Shown here one piece after another: positions 6,701 to 16,098 of a stretch of 64,000 nt of DNA (position 1 is the first letter of the stretch; the number at the start of each line of letters is the position of its first letter). The notes under the pieces were generated by a model. The model saw only the letters and a list, made by a program, of their open reading frames with translations. It was not told the origin of the DNA and ran no database searches. The position numbers were made by a program, and so were the translations under genes. The stretch is taken from contig JAITSS010000015.1 in assembly GCA_031287565.1 (NCBI GenBank), forward strand, positions 18,938 to 82,937, written 5' to 3'. This stretch comes from Desulfobulbaceae bacterium (GTDB lineage Bacteria > Desulfobacterota > Desulfobulbia > Desulfobulbales > Desulfocapsaceae).

Positions 6701-8314
6701 ATGGCGACCGACAGTTTGACCAACAATTTGACCAACAATTCGACCAACAGCCTGGCGAAATCGGCGGCGGTGGTGGCGTTCGCCGTCATGTGCAGTCGGG
6801 TTTTAGGTTTGGTTCGCGAGACGGTCTTCGCCGGTTTATTCGGCGCGGGCAACGACTACGACGCCTTCGTCGTCGCCTTTCGCATCCCGAATCTGCTGCG
6901 TGACCTGTTTGGCGAAGGGGCGTTATCAGCGGCCTTCGTCACGGTGTTTTCCCTCTACGATGCGCGGCGCGATCCAGCGGAAACCAAACGTCTGGCCTGC
7001 AACGTCCTGACTTTTTTCGCCATCGCCCTGTCGCTTCTGGCCGGGTTGGGAATGCTCTGCGCCGACGGCATCGTCGCCCTTTTAGCCCCCGATTTCGCGG
7101 CCATCCCCGGCAAGAGCGAACTGACAGTTTTACTGACCAGGGTCATGCTACCCTTTCTGGTCTGCATCTCGCTTTCGGCGGTGGTTATGGGGATGCTGAA
7201 CACCAAAGGGAAATTTTTCATCCCGGCCCTGGCTTCGAGTTTTTTTAATTTAGGCTCAATCATCGGCGGCGTCAGCCTGGCCTTTCTGTTGCCCCATTAC
7301 GGGCAACCGGCCATTTTGGGCATGGCCATCGGCACCCTCATCGGCGGTCTTTTGCAATTCGCCATGCAGTTACCCACCCTGCGCGGCGCGGGTTTTCGCT
7401 ATCGCCCGGTTCTCGATCTGGGCGATCCCGGCCTGCGCAAAATTCTCGCGCTGATGGTCCCGGCGACGATTGGCCTGTCAGCCACACAACTGAATATTTT
7501 TGTCAACACCACCTTTGCGGCCTCCTGCGGCGAAGGGGCGGTTTCGTGGCTCAATTATGCTTTCCGCCTGATGCAGTTGCCGATTGGCCTGTTCGGCGTC
7601 GCTCTCTCGGTGGCGATGATGCCAATGCTTGCCAAACAGGCGGCGGCGAAAGACCTGGCGGCGATGCGGCACACCCTGGTTTCGTCGTTCATTCTGGTTC
7701 TGGCTTTAACCGCGCCGGCGACCGCTGGACTGATGCTGCTCGATCAACCAATCATCGCCCTGATCTTCCAACATGGGGCCTTCACCGCCGAAGATACCGC
7801 CGCCACCGCCACCGCCTTGTCGCTGTACGCGGTCGGGCTGTTCGCCTACGCCGCCAACAAGGTGATGGTCCCGGCTTTTTATGCCATCGACCGCGCCCGC
7901 TATCCGGTTATCGCCTCGTTTATCGCTGTCGGTCTCAATCTGGTCTTCATCAACCTGACCATCGACCGTTTTCAGCATCTGGCCATCGCCCTGTCCACCT
8001 CCGTGACCATGCTGCTTAATTGTCTGTTTTTATTTCTTCTTTTACTCTGGCAGATGGGCCGACTTCCCTGGATGCGGCTCTGTGGCGGCGCGACAAAAAT
8101 CATCGTCGCGACCGGAGTCATGGCGCTGTTCCTCTGGGGCTGCCGCCTGCTGTTGGCGGACGCTTTCGCGGGTGGCCCGCTTAGTCTCGCGCCAACGCTC
8201 TTTTTGTGCATCGGCGGCGCGGTCGCGCTCTATGGCGCGATGCTGTTCGCGCTCAAACTGGATGAAGCGACCGCGCTCTCGGCGGCGCTGGTCAAACGAT
8301 TCAGGAAAAAGTGA
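6701..8314 (+). CDS. murJ: Lipid II flippase MurJ
   Basis: A 537-residue MATE-like (MOP superfamily) membrane protein with about 14 hydrophobic segments; it moves lipid II across the inner membrane for peptidoglycan synthesis. The opening AVMCSRVLGLVRETVFAGLFG and the DAFVVAFRIPNLLRDLFGEGALSAAF segment are signature MurJ sequence. Start chosen at ATG 6701, preceded by AGGA with 8-nt spacing; the longer open frame from 6542 has no ribosome-binding site and no homologous N-terminus. Residues 5-16 are three near-identical LTNN units from a 12-bp tandem repeat. Divergent from the CheB-like operon across about 230 bp in which no other gene was found. Confidence 0.96.
   Translation: MATDSLTNNLTNNSTNSLAKSAAVVAFAVMCSRVLGLVRETVFAGLFGAGNDYDAFVVAFRIPNLLRDLFGEGALSAAFVTVFSLYDARRDPAETKRLACNVLTFFAIALSLLAGLGMLCADGIVALLAPDFAAIPGKSELTVLLTRVMLPFLVCISLSAVVMGMLNTKGKFFIPALASSFFNLGSIIGGVSLAFLLPHYGQPAILGMAIGTLIGGLLQFAMQLPTLRGAGFRYRPVLDLGDPGLRKILALMVPATIGLSATQLNIFVNTTFAASCGEGAVSWLNYAFRLMQLPIGLFGVALSVAMMPMLAKQAAAKDLAAMRHTLVSSFILVLALTAPATAGLMLLDQPIIALIFQHGAFTAEDTAATATALSLYAVGLFAYAANKVMVPAFYAIDRARYPVIASFIAVGLNLVFINLTIDRFQHLAIALSTSVTMLLNCLFLFLLLLWQMGRLPWMRLCGGATKIIVATGVMALFLWGCRLLLADAFAGGPLSLAPTLFLCIGGAVALYGAMLFALKLDEATALSAALVKRFRKK
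6715..6750. repeat. Three tandem 12-bp units inside murJ 5' end
   Basis: TTTGACCAACAA repeated twice exactly (6715-6726, 6727-6738) and once with two changes (6739-6750), coding LTNN-LTNN-STNS just before the first membrane helix. A likely slippage-prone tract whose copy number may vary without breaking frame. Confidence 0.8.
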
Positions 8315-8407
8315 GGCGAAAGACGAGACGGGCCATCGGAGGCAGGCGGAAATTCTTGAGCGAAAAATCGCCATGACCGCGATTTTACAGAAATTTTGTT
8401 CGCGTCC

Positions 8408-8435
8408 TTGCATGTTGTCCCGCAAACCTTATAAT
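8408..8435 (+). promoter_or_regulatory. Sigma-70-type promoter upstream of hpf
   Basis: TTGCAT (8408-8413), 16-nt spacer, TATAAT (8430-8435). The -10 is a perfect consensus. It lies about 130 bp before the hpf start, giving a long leader. Confidence 0.65.
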
Positions 8436-8459
8436 GAAAACAGACGCCGCGTGATACTG

Positions 8460-8515
8460 AAAGGGCGTCGCGCCTTTGTTCCGATGCGCGAAGCGCGTTC
8501 CCTGAAACGGGAACG
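8460..8515 (+). promoter_or_regulatory. Structured 5' leader of hpf
   Basis: Between the promoter and hpf lie three adjacent inverted repeats: an AAAGG...CCTTT hairpin (8460-8477), GCGC-GAA-GCGC (8486-8496), and a 7-bp stem CGTTCCC/GGGAACG with a 6-nt loop (8496-8515). No T run follows, so it is not a simple terminator. A role in RNA stability or translation control is inference. Confidence 0.4.
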
Positions 8516-8564
8516 AGAACAGGACGAGCCAGACGGCTTATTTCAACAGCAAGGAGGTTGCCAA

Positions 8565-8909
8565 ATGGAATTGAAGATTGAGGCGAAAAATGTCGAATTG
8601 CGGAAGGGCTGGGAAACCCGCATCAGCGAGGAAAAAGACAAGTTGATTCGCCATTACGCCAGTTTTGTTCTCCATCTTCGTGTCACCATCGAAGCCACCA
8701 TGTCCCATAAAACCGGGGGATATGTCATCAAACTGGTCGCGGGCGTGCCCGACGACACCGTGGTCGTTGAACGCCGGGGCGAATCCGTGCGTCCGGCCCT
8801 CACTGCCGCTTTCGACGTGCTGGGCCTGCAACTGAAAGAAAAAATGCGCAAAAAACGCAAGTCGCTGAAGACGCCAATTGATGAGGCGCTGGAAGTGGCA
8901 GCGGCTTGA
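8565..8909 (+). CDS. hpf: Ribosome hibernation promoting factor, short HPF/RaiA type
   Basis: A 114-residue S30AE-domain protein beginning MELKIEAKNVELRKGWETRI, with the beta-alpha-beta-beta-beta-alpha pattern of the family and a basic C-terminal KEKMRKKRK stretch. Such proteins bind the 30S decoding centre and silence ribosomes in stationary phase. The start is decided by a perfect AGGAGG (8552-8557) 7 nt upstream; a much longer open frame from 8082 is a shadow of murJ. It lacks the C-terminal dimerisation domain of long HPF. It has its own promoter and terminator. The family was formerly called sigma-54 modulation protein. Confidence 0.88.
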   Translation: MELKIEAKNVELRKGWETRISEEKDKLIRHYASFVLHLRVTIEATMSHKTGGYVIKLVAGVPDDTVVVERRGESVRPALTAAFDVLGLQLKEKMRKKRKSLKTPIDEALEVAAA

Positions 8910-8937
8910 TTTCTGGCCAAAACCGCCGTCCAATCCC

Positions 8938-8975
8938 ACCCTTCCCGCCGTGAGCGCCGGGGAGGGTATTTTTTT
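8938..8975 (+). terminator. Rho-independent terminator after hpf
   Basis: A 10-bp stem (ACCCTTCCCG 8938-8947 with CGGGGAGGGT 8958-8967, one G-U pair) and 10-nt loop, followed by seven T (8969-8975), 28 bp after the hpf stop. Confidence 0.88.
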
Positions 8976-9101
8976 GCCCCGTTCAAACCCGCGCAATGAC
9001 CCAGCGGCGGCGCGGCTTTTTCCGATGCGGCGCGATTTCGCTTCCGGTATAACCACAGCGCCAAGCTGAGTTTTTCCCCTTCCTTACGTCGCGAAACCGT
9101 C

Positions 9102-11756
9102 ATGAGCCACGACCTGAAAATCACCCCGATGCTCCAGCAATATCTGGAGATCAAAGCCCAATACCCAGACTGCATCCTCTTTTATCGCATGGGCGATTTT
9201 TATGAGATGTTCTTTGAGGACGCCGAAGTCGCTTCGACCATTCTGCGCATCACCCTGACATCGCGCAGCCCCAAAGAAGACGCGGCGCGGGTTCCCATGT
9301 GCGGCGTGCCGTTTCACGCGATGCGCGGTTATCTGGCGCGGCTGGTGCGGGCCGGAAAACGAGTGGCCATTTGTGAGCAGATGGAAAATCCCGCCGACGC
9401 CAAAGGCGTTGTCCGCCGCGAAGTGACCCGCGTCGTTTCGCCGGGGCTACTCACCGATAGCCTGCTTTTAGACGAAAAAACCAATAATTACGTGGCGGCG
9501 CTCTGCCGGAAAAAAAGCGGTAAGGCCATACATTTTGGCCTCAGCTTTCTTGATGTTTCGACTGGAGAATTCCATGTCGGTCAATTCGCCTCCGACGACG
9601 CCGGCGTAAAAGAGGCCATCGACCACTTCTGCCGCCTGGCGCCCGCCGAATTGCTTATCGCCGAAGGCAAGGATGGTCTGGACGATTTCCTGGCTATGAT
9701 ACAAATCTGGTTGCCGCAGATTTGCCTGACTGAACGAGCAATTCATCTATTTGATTATGAAAGCTGCCGCGACGCCCTGGCCGCTCATTTCAAAACGCGG
9801 TCGCTGGATGGTTTTGGTTGCGCCGGGTTGGAGGCGGGCATTGTCGCGGGCGGCGTGTTGTTGCAATACGCCAAAGAGACGCAGAAGGCCGGTGTCGGCC
9901 ATATCGAACGCATCGCCGTTCTCGACGCCAGGCCGTTTTTAAGCATCGACGATTCGTCGCGGCGCAATCTGGAGCTGACCGCGACAATGATTGGCGGCGA
10001 ACGCCATGGCTCGCTTTTGGGCGTATTGGATGAAACCGTGACGCCAATGGGAGCGCGACTGTTGCGGCGCAACTTGCTCTTTCCCTTGAAAGACCTGGCA
10101 AACATCCAAGACCGGCAAGACGCGGTGGCTTTCTGGTTTGACGACAACGTCCGTCGCCGCGAGCTTCGAGAATTATTCAAAAAAATCAACGATATGGAGC
10201 GCCTCAACAGCCGCATTGCCCTCGACGGCGCCCATGGCCGCGATCTCTTGGCCATGCGCCAATCGCTTGAGTATCTGCCGACGATTCAGGAAATCGCCGC
10301 CGCCTGCCCGACGAAAATTTTCGCCGACATCTCTGCGGCCTTCGATTGCCTGGACGATATATTTCGTCTGCTCGACCGGGCCATCAATCCGGAAGCGCCC
10401 CTGACCCTGCACGACGGCAACCTGATTCGCCAGGGATTCAGCGCCGAACTGGACGCGCTGAACGAGACGATCCGCGATAGCAAGCAAACCATTCTGAACC
10501 TGGAAGCAAAAGAGCGCGAAGCCACCGGATTTGCCAAATTAAAGGTCGGCTACAACCGCGTTTTCGGATATTATATTGAGCTAGGAAAAGCCGCCGCCAA
10601 GCAGGCGCCAAATCACTACATCCGCAAGCAAACCCTGGCCAACGCCGAGCGCTTCATCACCCCGGAGTTGAAGGAATTTGAAGAAAAGGTTTTGGGTGCC
10701 GAGGAACGCCGCTTGAAACTCGAATACGAGTTGTTCCGCCAGGTTCGCGCCGCCGTGGCCGCCGAAGGTTCGCGCATCCTCAGCGCCGCCGCCAAAATCG
10801 CGGAAATCGACTATCTGACCACCCTGGCCGAAGTGGCGCGGCGCGGCGAATATTGCCGCCCGCTGGTCAACGACGGTCGCGTCATTGACATTGAAGAGGG
10901 GCGGCATCCGGTGATTGAACGCGCTTTGCCCCGCGCCGGATTTGTGCCAAACGACGTGCGTCTCGACCAGGAGCGGCAGGAAGTGATGATCATCACCGGC
11001 CCGAATATGGCCGGAAAATCAACGATTCTGCGGCAAACCGCCTTAATCGTTCTCATGGCCCAGATGGGCGGCTTCGTGCCAGCGCTGAAGGCGGAAATCG
11101 GCATCGTTGATCGGATTTTCACGCGGGTCGGGGCGATGGATGACCTGCGACGCGGCCAATCGACTTTTATGGTCGAAATGAGCGAAACCGCGAATATTTT
11201 GCATAACGCCACCGACCGCAGTCTAGTCATTTTAGACGAAATCGGCCGCGGCACTTCGACCTATGACGGCCTGTCAATCGCCTGGGCCGTGGTCGAAGAG
11301 CTGGCGAAAAAGAACGATTTGGGCGTGAAAACCATGTTCGCCACCCACTACCACGAGCTGACCGATCTGGCGGCGACTGAGGAGCGGGTGAAAAATTTTT
11401 CCATCGCCGTGCGCGAGTGGGAGGATTCAATTCTCTTCCTGCATAAACTGGTTCCCGGCGCGACCGGGCGCAGCTACGGCATCCAGGTGGCGGCTTTGGC
11501 TGGCGTGCCGGAACGAGTCGTCGCCCGCGCCAAAGAAATTTTAGCCGACATTGAAAAAAACGAATTTGATGACGATGGCCGCCCAGTCATCGGTGGCCTG
11601 CGGAAATCAAAACGCAAACGCAATCCCAACCAACTGGCCCTGTTCGCGCCGCCGGCCGACCCTTTGCGCGACTATCTGAACGCGCTTGATGTCAATGAGA
11701 TTTCTCCGAAAAAGGCCCTGGAAATTTTGTATGATTTAAGAAAATACCTGAACTGA
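9102..11756 (+). CDS. mutS: DNA mismatch repair protein MutS
   Basis: An 884-residue MutS1, slightly longer than the E. coli protein. N-terminal mismatch-recognition domain with the Phe-x-Glu element in GDFYEMFFEDA (about residues 30-40), core and clamp domains, then the ATPase with Walker A GPNMAGKST (633-641; most homologs have MGGKST), Walker B LVILDEIGRGTSTYDG (about 706-721) and the ATHYHEL motif. The C-terminal ISPKKALEILYDLRKYL tail is the usual dimer/tetramer helix. The ATG at 9102 matches the family N-terminus though the ribosome-binding site is weak. Single-gene unit between the hpf terminator and the amidase gene; mutL is not in the window. Confidence 0.98.
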   Translation: MSHDLKITPMLQQYLEIKAQYPDCILFYRMGDFYEMFFEDAEVASTILRITLTSRSPKEDAARVPMCGVPFHAMRGYLARLVRAGKRVAICEQMENPADAKGVVRREVTRVVSPGLLTDSLLLDEKTNNYVAALCRKKSGKAIHFGLSFLDVSTGEFHVGQFASDDAGVKEAIDHFCRLAPAELLIAEGKDGLDDFLAMIQIWLPQICLTERAIHLFDYESCRDALAAHFKTRSLDGFGCAGLEAGIVAGGVLLQYAKETQKAGVGHIERIAVLDARPFLSIDDSSRRNLELTATMIGGERHGSLLGVLDETVTPMGARLLRRNLLFPLKDLANIQDRQDAVAFWFDDNVRRRELRELFKKINDMERLNSRIALDGAHGRDLLAMRQSLEYLPTIQEIAAACPTKIFADISAAFDCLDDIFRLLDRAINPEAPLTLHDGNLIRQGFSAELDALNETIRDSKQTILNLEAKEREATGFAKLKVGYNRVFGYYIELGKAAAKQAPNHYIRKQTLANAERFITPELKEFEEKVLGAEERRLKLEYELFRQVRAAVAAEGSRILSAAAKIAEIDYLTTLAEVARRGEYCRPLVNDGRVIDIEEGRHPVIERALPRAGFVPNDVRLDQERQEVMIITGPNMAGKSTILRQTALIVLMAQMGGFVPALKAEIGIVDRIFTRVGAMDDLRRGQSTFMVEMSETANILHNATDRSLVILDEIGRGTSTYDGLSIAWAVVEELAKKNDLGVKTMFATHYHELTDLAATEERVKNFSIAVREWEDSILFLHKLVPGATGRSYGIQVAALAGVPERVVARAKEILADIEKNEFDDDGRPVIGGLRKSKRKRNPNQLALFAPPADPLRDYLNALDVNEISPKKALEILYDLRKYLN

Positions 11757-11848
11757 TTTCGCCTCTTTATTTTGCCATGGCGGCGACAATTGGCTATAGT
11801 CGCCGCCAATATGCCAAAGCGCGATAAAAAACCGATTCGCCGCGCCGA

Positions 11849-13831
11849 ATGCGAAGGCTTTTCTTCGCGAAAATTCCGCTGAACAATGCCGAAATGACCC
11901 GTCACGCCGCCCACTCCTCCGGCTGTTTTTTTCGCAAGGCATGGCTGTTAGCCGCCATCATTTCCCTGGTTGTTTGCTTACCAATTCATGCCGCTGGCGT
12001 GGACGATTCCAAGCCTGAACAAAACAGTGAGGCATATGTCCCGGCCCGCCAGGATGTCGAATCGCGCTACGACCAGGGCAAATTTTATTTCAACCAGTTG
12101 CAGGACAACGCGATTTTAGCGGAAAACCGCGATAATTGGCTGAAATGTATCAGTATCTTTCAAGATATTTACCTTGAAAATCCCAGCCACAGCCTGGCCC
12201 CGGCCAGTCTGTACATGATTTGCCGCACCCGCCTCAGGATGTTTGACCGCTTTCAGGATGCCGAAGACCTCGACGCGGCGATTGGGCAACTGCAAAATCT
12301 GGTCAACTTGTTTCCCAATAACCGCCTGGCCGACGATGCTTTGTTCGCCCTGGGCCAGCTTTATCTCGACAACAAAAAAGACCAGAGCCAGGCGGCGCGC
12401 TATTTCAGCCGCGTCGTCGGCGAATATCCGAGCGGCGACATGTATACGCTGGCCGCCCAGAAGATGCAGCAACTGTCGCAGGAATTTGGCATTGCTCTTC
12501 CTGACTCAATGATTGGCCGCGCTCCGGATAAATTAAATACTATTTTTCCGGCCAGGCACTGGTCGTCGCCGCAGTATGGCCGCATCGTCGTCAGCGCTTC
12601 CGGCCCGGTCGCCTATAAAGATGGATTATTGTCAGGGAAAGCGGGAAAATCCCGTCTGTATATCGACTTTGCCGATTCCTACACCGCGCCCGCCGACCGC
12701 GGCGCGATCACGGTGGCCGACGGCGGCCTGCTGCGCTCAGTGAGCGCCGAACAGAAAACCGGCGACAGCGTGCGAGTGCTGGTCGAAGCGGAACATATCG
12801 AGCACTACGAAATCTACAGTTTGCCTGACCCATTCAGGGTTGTAATTGATGTCAGAGGTAAGGCGAAAAAATCGAATTTGCTCAGTAAAAGCGTGCCCAA
12901 GCCGCCGCCGGCCAAGATCGACGAAGCGGCTACGAAAAACGCGCCGCGTGTGGCCGACGCCGCCCTGACGGGCCAGAAGACGCCGGTCATCGAAGAAAAG
13001 GCGGAGCAGGCCGCAGCCAAATCCGAGCCGCCGAAATCACGTGATAAAAAGCGAAAGAACGATTCATCCGCGACCGCCGAAATCGCGCCGCCCGCCAGTA
13101 ATGCTAGCAGTGGCAAGGCGCTGTCGCTGGCGCAACAACTGGGGCTAGGCGTCAAGAAAATCGTCCTTGACCCCGGCCACGGCGGCAAAGACCCCGGCGC
13201 CACCGCCGGTGGTCTGAAAGAAAAGGACGTGGCGCTGGCCGTCGCGAAAAAGCTGAAACCGGCGCTGGAACAAGAGCTGGGTTGCGAAGTCGTGCTGACC
13301 CGCGAGGATGACCGCTTCTTGGGTCTGGAGGAACGCACCGCCTTTGCCAACACCCAAGGGGCCGATCTCTTTTTGTCGCTGCACTTAAACGCCCATTCAT
13401 CAAGCAAGGCCGACGGTTTTGAAACCTATTATCTGAATCTCACCACCAGTCCGGAGGCGATGCGGGTGGCGGCGCTGGAAAACGCCACATCGACCCACCA
13501 GCTCAGCGACTTGCAGGACATCCTCTCAAGCATCATGAAAAATTCGAAGATCGCCGAATCGTCGCGCTTGGCCCGCCAGGTCAACGACGCGGTGGTTACA
13601 GGCGTCTCCGGCGAAACCGGCGACAAAATCAAAAATCATGGCGTCAAACAGGCGCCTTTTTATGTGCTGATCGGCGCGCAAATGCCCGCGATTCTGTTAG
13701 AATTGGCCTTCATCAGCAACCCGGAAGACGCCAGACGCATCACATCCGATGACTATGTGGCGGCCATGACCAAGCACATCGCCAAAGGCATCGCCGGTTA
13801 CGTCAATAGCAATACGACCGCGCTCCGCTGA
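11849..13831 (+). CDS. N-acetylmuramoyl-L-alanine amidase with TPR-like and AMIN domains
   Basis: Cleaves the amide link between peptide stem and glycan in peptidoglycan, probably at division. Order: signal peptide (hydrophobic run ending IHAAG), helical TPR-like repeats (about 60-210), AMIN domain (about 245-335) for envelope targeting, a low-complexity Lys/Ala/Pro linker (345-420), then amidase_3. Zinc ligands are visible: His in LDPGHGG (about 441-447), Glu in GLKEKD, His in SLHLNAH, and the catalytic Glu in LLELAF. The start is uncertain: the next in-frame ATG at 11894 would give a more compact signal peptide, and neither has a clear Shine-Dalgarno. The TPR plus AMIN arrangement is more like delta-type proteobacterial amidases than E. 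coli AmiC. Confidence 0.9.
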   Translation: MRRLFFAKIPLNNAEMTRHAAHSSGCFFRKAWLLAAIISLVVCLPIHAAGVDDSKPEQNSEAYVPARQDVESRYDQGKFYFNQLQDNAILAENRDNWLKCISIFQDIYLENPSHSLAPASLYMICRTRLRMFDRFQDAEDLDAAIGQLQNLVNLFPNNRLADDALFALGQLYLDNKKDQSQAARYFSRVVGEYPSGDMYTLAAQKMQQLSQEFGIALPDSMIGRAPDKLNTIFPARHWSSPQYGRIVVSASGPVAYKDGLLSGKAGKSRLYIDFADSYTAPADRGAITVADGGLLRSVSAEQKTGDSVRVLVEAEHIEHYEIYSLPDPFRVVIDVRGKAKKSNLLSKSVPKPPPAKIDEAATKNAPRVADAALTGQKTPVIEEKAEQAAAKSEPPKSRDKKRKNDSSATAEIAPPASNASSGKALSLAQQLGLGVKKIVLDPGHGGKDPGATAGGLKEKDVALAVAKKLKPALEQELGCEVVLTREDDRFLGLEERTAFANTQGADLFLSLHLNAHSSSKADGFETYYLNLTTSPEAMRVAALENATSTHQLSDLQDILSSIMKNSKIAESSRLARQVNDAVVTGVSGETGDKIKNHGVKQAPFYVLIGAQMPAILLELAFISNPEDARRITSDDYVAAMTKHIAKGIAGYVNSNTTALR

Positions 13832-13942
13832 CGGCTTCGGGAAAACGCTGATGCGGCGTCCCGCGCCTTCTCTAAAAAACATCCAGGCTAAACGGGCATT
13901 TCCGCCCCACCGCCGTTTCCATCCACCGAACGAGGGAACATC

Positions 13943-14260
13943 ATGAAAGAAATACTGAAGAACATTGTCTGCGCCGGACTCGGCGCCGCCTTCCTCACCA
14001 AAGATAAGATTGAAGAACTGAAGGATGAGCTGCTCGAAAAGGGGCGGATGTCGCAGGACGAGGGCAGGCAATTCGTCGATGATTTGCTCAATCGTTCGGA
14101 AAAGGCCAAGGAGCAGATGAATCAGTGGGTGGAAAAAAAAGTGGCCGAGCGCGTCGAACGCCTCAACCTGGCGACCAAGGACGAAATCGCCGCCCTGCGC
14201 CGCAGCATCGAAGAACTGCGCGCCGACATGGCCAACAAAAACGACGAACGCCAACCCTAA
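13943..14260 (+). CDS. Small phasin-like coiled-coil protein
   Basis: A 105-residue, highly charged helical protein: a short hydrophobic N-terminus (LKNIVCAGLGAAFLTKDKIEEL), a middle helix, and a C-terminal heptad-like coiled coil (KKVAERVERLNLATKDEIAALRRSIEELRADM). The pattern fits the phasin-like family once called polyhydroxyalkanoate synthesis regulators (COG3937). GAGGG precedes the ATG. It ends 3 bp before ubiB, so the two are co-translated. No polyhydroxyalkanoate synthase gene lies in the window, so a role in granule formation is doubtful; acting with the UbiB kinase on lipid or quinone metabolism is a possibility from context only. Confidence 0.75.
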   Translation: MKEILKNIVCAGLGAAFLTKDKIEELKDELLEKGRMSQDEGRQFVDDLLNRSEKAKEQMNQWVEKKVAERVERLNLATKDEIAALRRSIEELRADMANKNDERQP

Positions 14261-14263
14261 GGC

Positions 14264-15943
14264 ATGTTCAGTATTAAAAGGCTTTCGTTCATCGGCCGCA
14301 CCTATCGCCATCTGAACCGCTACCACCAGATACTTCGGGTGCTGTTCAAGTATGGTTTCGGCGATCTGGTTGGGCGGTTGCGCATCGCCGAATGCCTGGA
14401 ATGCGGCCTGCATATGGTCAGGCGCGGATTGAAGCGGAGATTCACCCGCCTTTCTCGCCCGGAACGGCTGCGCCTGGCCTTTGCCGAACTGGGGCCGACC
14501 TTCATCAAACTGGGGCAGTTGCTCTCAACCCGGCCCGACCTGATTCCCGCCGATTTCCTGCATGAGCTGGCCAAACTGCAAGATACCGCACCGCCGTTTC
14601 CGTTTGCGGCGGCGCGCGAAATATTTGTCACGGAATTGGGGCGGCAGCCGGAGGACATATTCGCCTATTTTTCCGAAGAACCGCTGGCCGCCGCTTCCAT
14701 GGCCCAGGTGCATCGCGCCCGCCTGCATAACGGCGACGAGGCGGCGGTGAAGATACTGCGACCGGGCATCGAGCGGATTATCGCCGTTGACCTGGAAATC
14801 CTCGCCCATATCGCCTGGTTGATGGAGCAGCACATTGAGGAGGCGCGGGGACACAATCCGGTCGCCGTCGTCCATGAATTCGCCCGTAGCCTGGAGCAGG
14901 AAATTGATTGTTCCCAGGAACTGGCCAACATCGAGCGTTTCGCCCACTGCTTTGTGGGCGAGGCCACCGTGCGCGTGCCGACGGTGTATCCGGAGTTGTG
15001 CGGCGAGCGCATTCTGGTGATGGAGCATGTGTCCGGTATCAAAGCGGGCGATATTGCGGCGCTGCGTGGGTCTGGCTACGATCTGTCGCTCATCGCCGAA
15101 CGCGGCGCCAAGCTGGTGATGGAGCAGATTTTCGTGCACGGTTTTTTCCACGCCGACCCACATCCTGGCAATATTTTCATCCTGCCTGACAACGTGGTCT
15201 GCTTCGTTGATTTCGGCCAGATGGGCCGCCTGTCGCGGCAGGAGCGCGAAAATATCACCAATCTGATCGTGCACGTGGTGTCAGGCAACGAACGGGAAAT
15301 TGTCACCGGCGTCTTGCGCGTGACCAATCAGCTCGGCGAGGTGAACCGCGAGGCCCTGGGCCGCGACCTGACCGGACTCATCGACCGCTATCTCTATCGA
15401 CCGCTGGCCGGGATGAAGGCGGGTAAAATTTTTCAGGAATTGATCGGACTCATCGCCAGGCACCGGCTTTCGTTCAAACCGGAATTTTATCTGATGATGA
15501 AGGCGCTCAGCACTGTCGAGGGCGTCGGTCTGATGCTCGACCCGAATCTGCAACTAATTCGTCAGGCTAAACCCTTTATGCGCCGCATCAGCATCAACCG
15601 TTTCGCGCCCAATCGCCTGGCTGAAGATATGACTTATATCGGTCTGGCCTACGCCCGCTTTTTCCGCGAATTGCCAGAAGAAGCGCGCCTGATCCTGCGC
15701 CAAATCCGCACCGGAACCATGCGCATCGAGTTTGAGCACAAGGGGATGCTTCAGCTCGCCCCCGATCTGCACCGCATCGCCAACCGCATTGCCTTCGCCA
15801 TCGTCCTGGCGGCGCTGATTGTCGGCAGCTCGCTTATCGTTTTGTCCGGCATTCCGCCGCGCTGGCACAATATACCGGTCTTGGGGCTGTTAGGATTCGC
15901 CGTTTCCGCCGTGATGGGCTTAAAGCTGTTTTTCTTAAAATGA
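14264..15943 (+). CDS. ubiB: UbiB/ABC1-family atypical kinase
   Basis: A 559-residue ABC1/ADCK family ATPase. The family hallmark KLGQ (82-85, in FIKLGQLLSTRPDLIP) and the nucleotide-binding AAVKILRP are present, with the catalytic HADPHPGN (His296 onward) and the DFGQMG metal motif near 317. Two C-terminal hydrophobic segments (about 505-525 and 535-555) anchor it in the membrane, as in E. coli UbiB. Members support ubiquinone biosynthesis or extract lipid intermediates; no other quinone-synthesis gene is in the window. The start follows the phasin-like stop by 3 bp. Confidence 0.93.
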   Translation: MFSIKRLSFIGRTYRHLNRYHQILRVLFKYGFGDLVGRLRIAECLECGLHMVRRGLKRRFTRLSRPERLRLAFAELGPTFIKLGQLLSTRPDLIPADFLHELAKLQDTAPPFPFAAAREIFVTELGRQPEDIFAYFSEEPLAAASMAQVHRARLHNGDEAAVKILRPGIERIIAVDLEILAHIAWLMEQHIEEARGHNPVAVVHEFARSLEQEIDCSQELANIERFAHCFVGEATVRVPTVYPELCGERILVMEHVSGIKAGDIAALRGSGYDLSLIAERGAKLVMEQIFVHGFFHADPHPGNIFILPDNVVCFVDFGQMGRLSRQERENITNLIVHVVSGNEREIVTGVLRVTNQLGEVNREALGRDLTGLIDRYLYRPLAGMKAGKIFQELIGLIARHRLSFKPEFYLMMKALSTVEGVGLMLDPNLQLIRQAKPFMRRISINRFAPNRLAEDMTYIGLAYARFFRELPEEARLILRQIRTGTMRIEFEHKGMLQLAPDLHRIANRIAFAIVLAALIVGSSLIVLSGIPPRWHNIPVLGLLGFAVSAVMGLKLFFLK

Positions 15944-16098
15944 TGCGGCGTTGAATGAGCGCCGCCACCGCGCATCTCACCGATTTTTTCGCCGCATCGG
16001 CAGGGGAAATACAACAGTCGCGGCCCCGCTTGATTCCACCTAAGTCCGTATTATCATAGGGCGGATTCACCGTCATCGAAAGAGAAAGGAAAAATCCC

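Noticed and set aside
11811..11882. 24-codon frame before the amidase gene as a leader peptide
   Set aside because: No Shine-Dalgarno or attenuator structure was seen; too short to support.
16030..16054. TTGATT...TATTAT as a promoter before the nitroreductase remnant
   Set aside because: Spacer is only 13 nt, too short for sigma-70.
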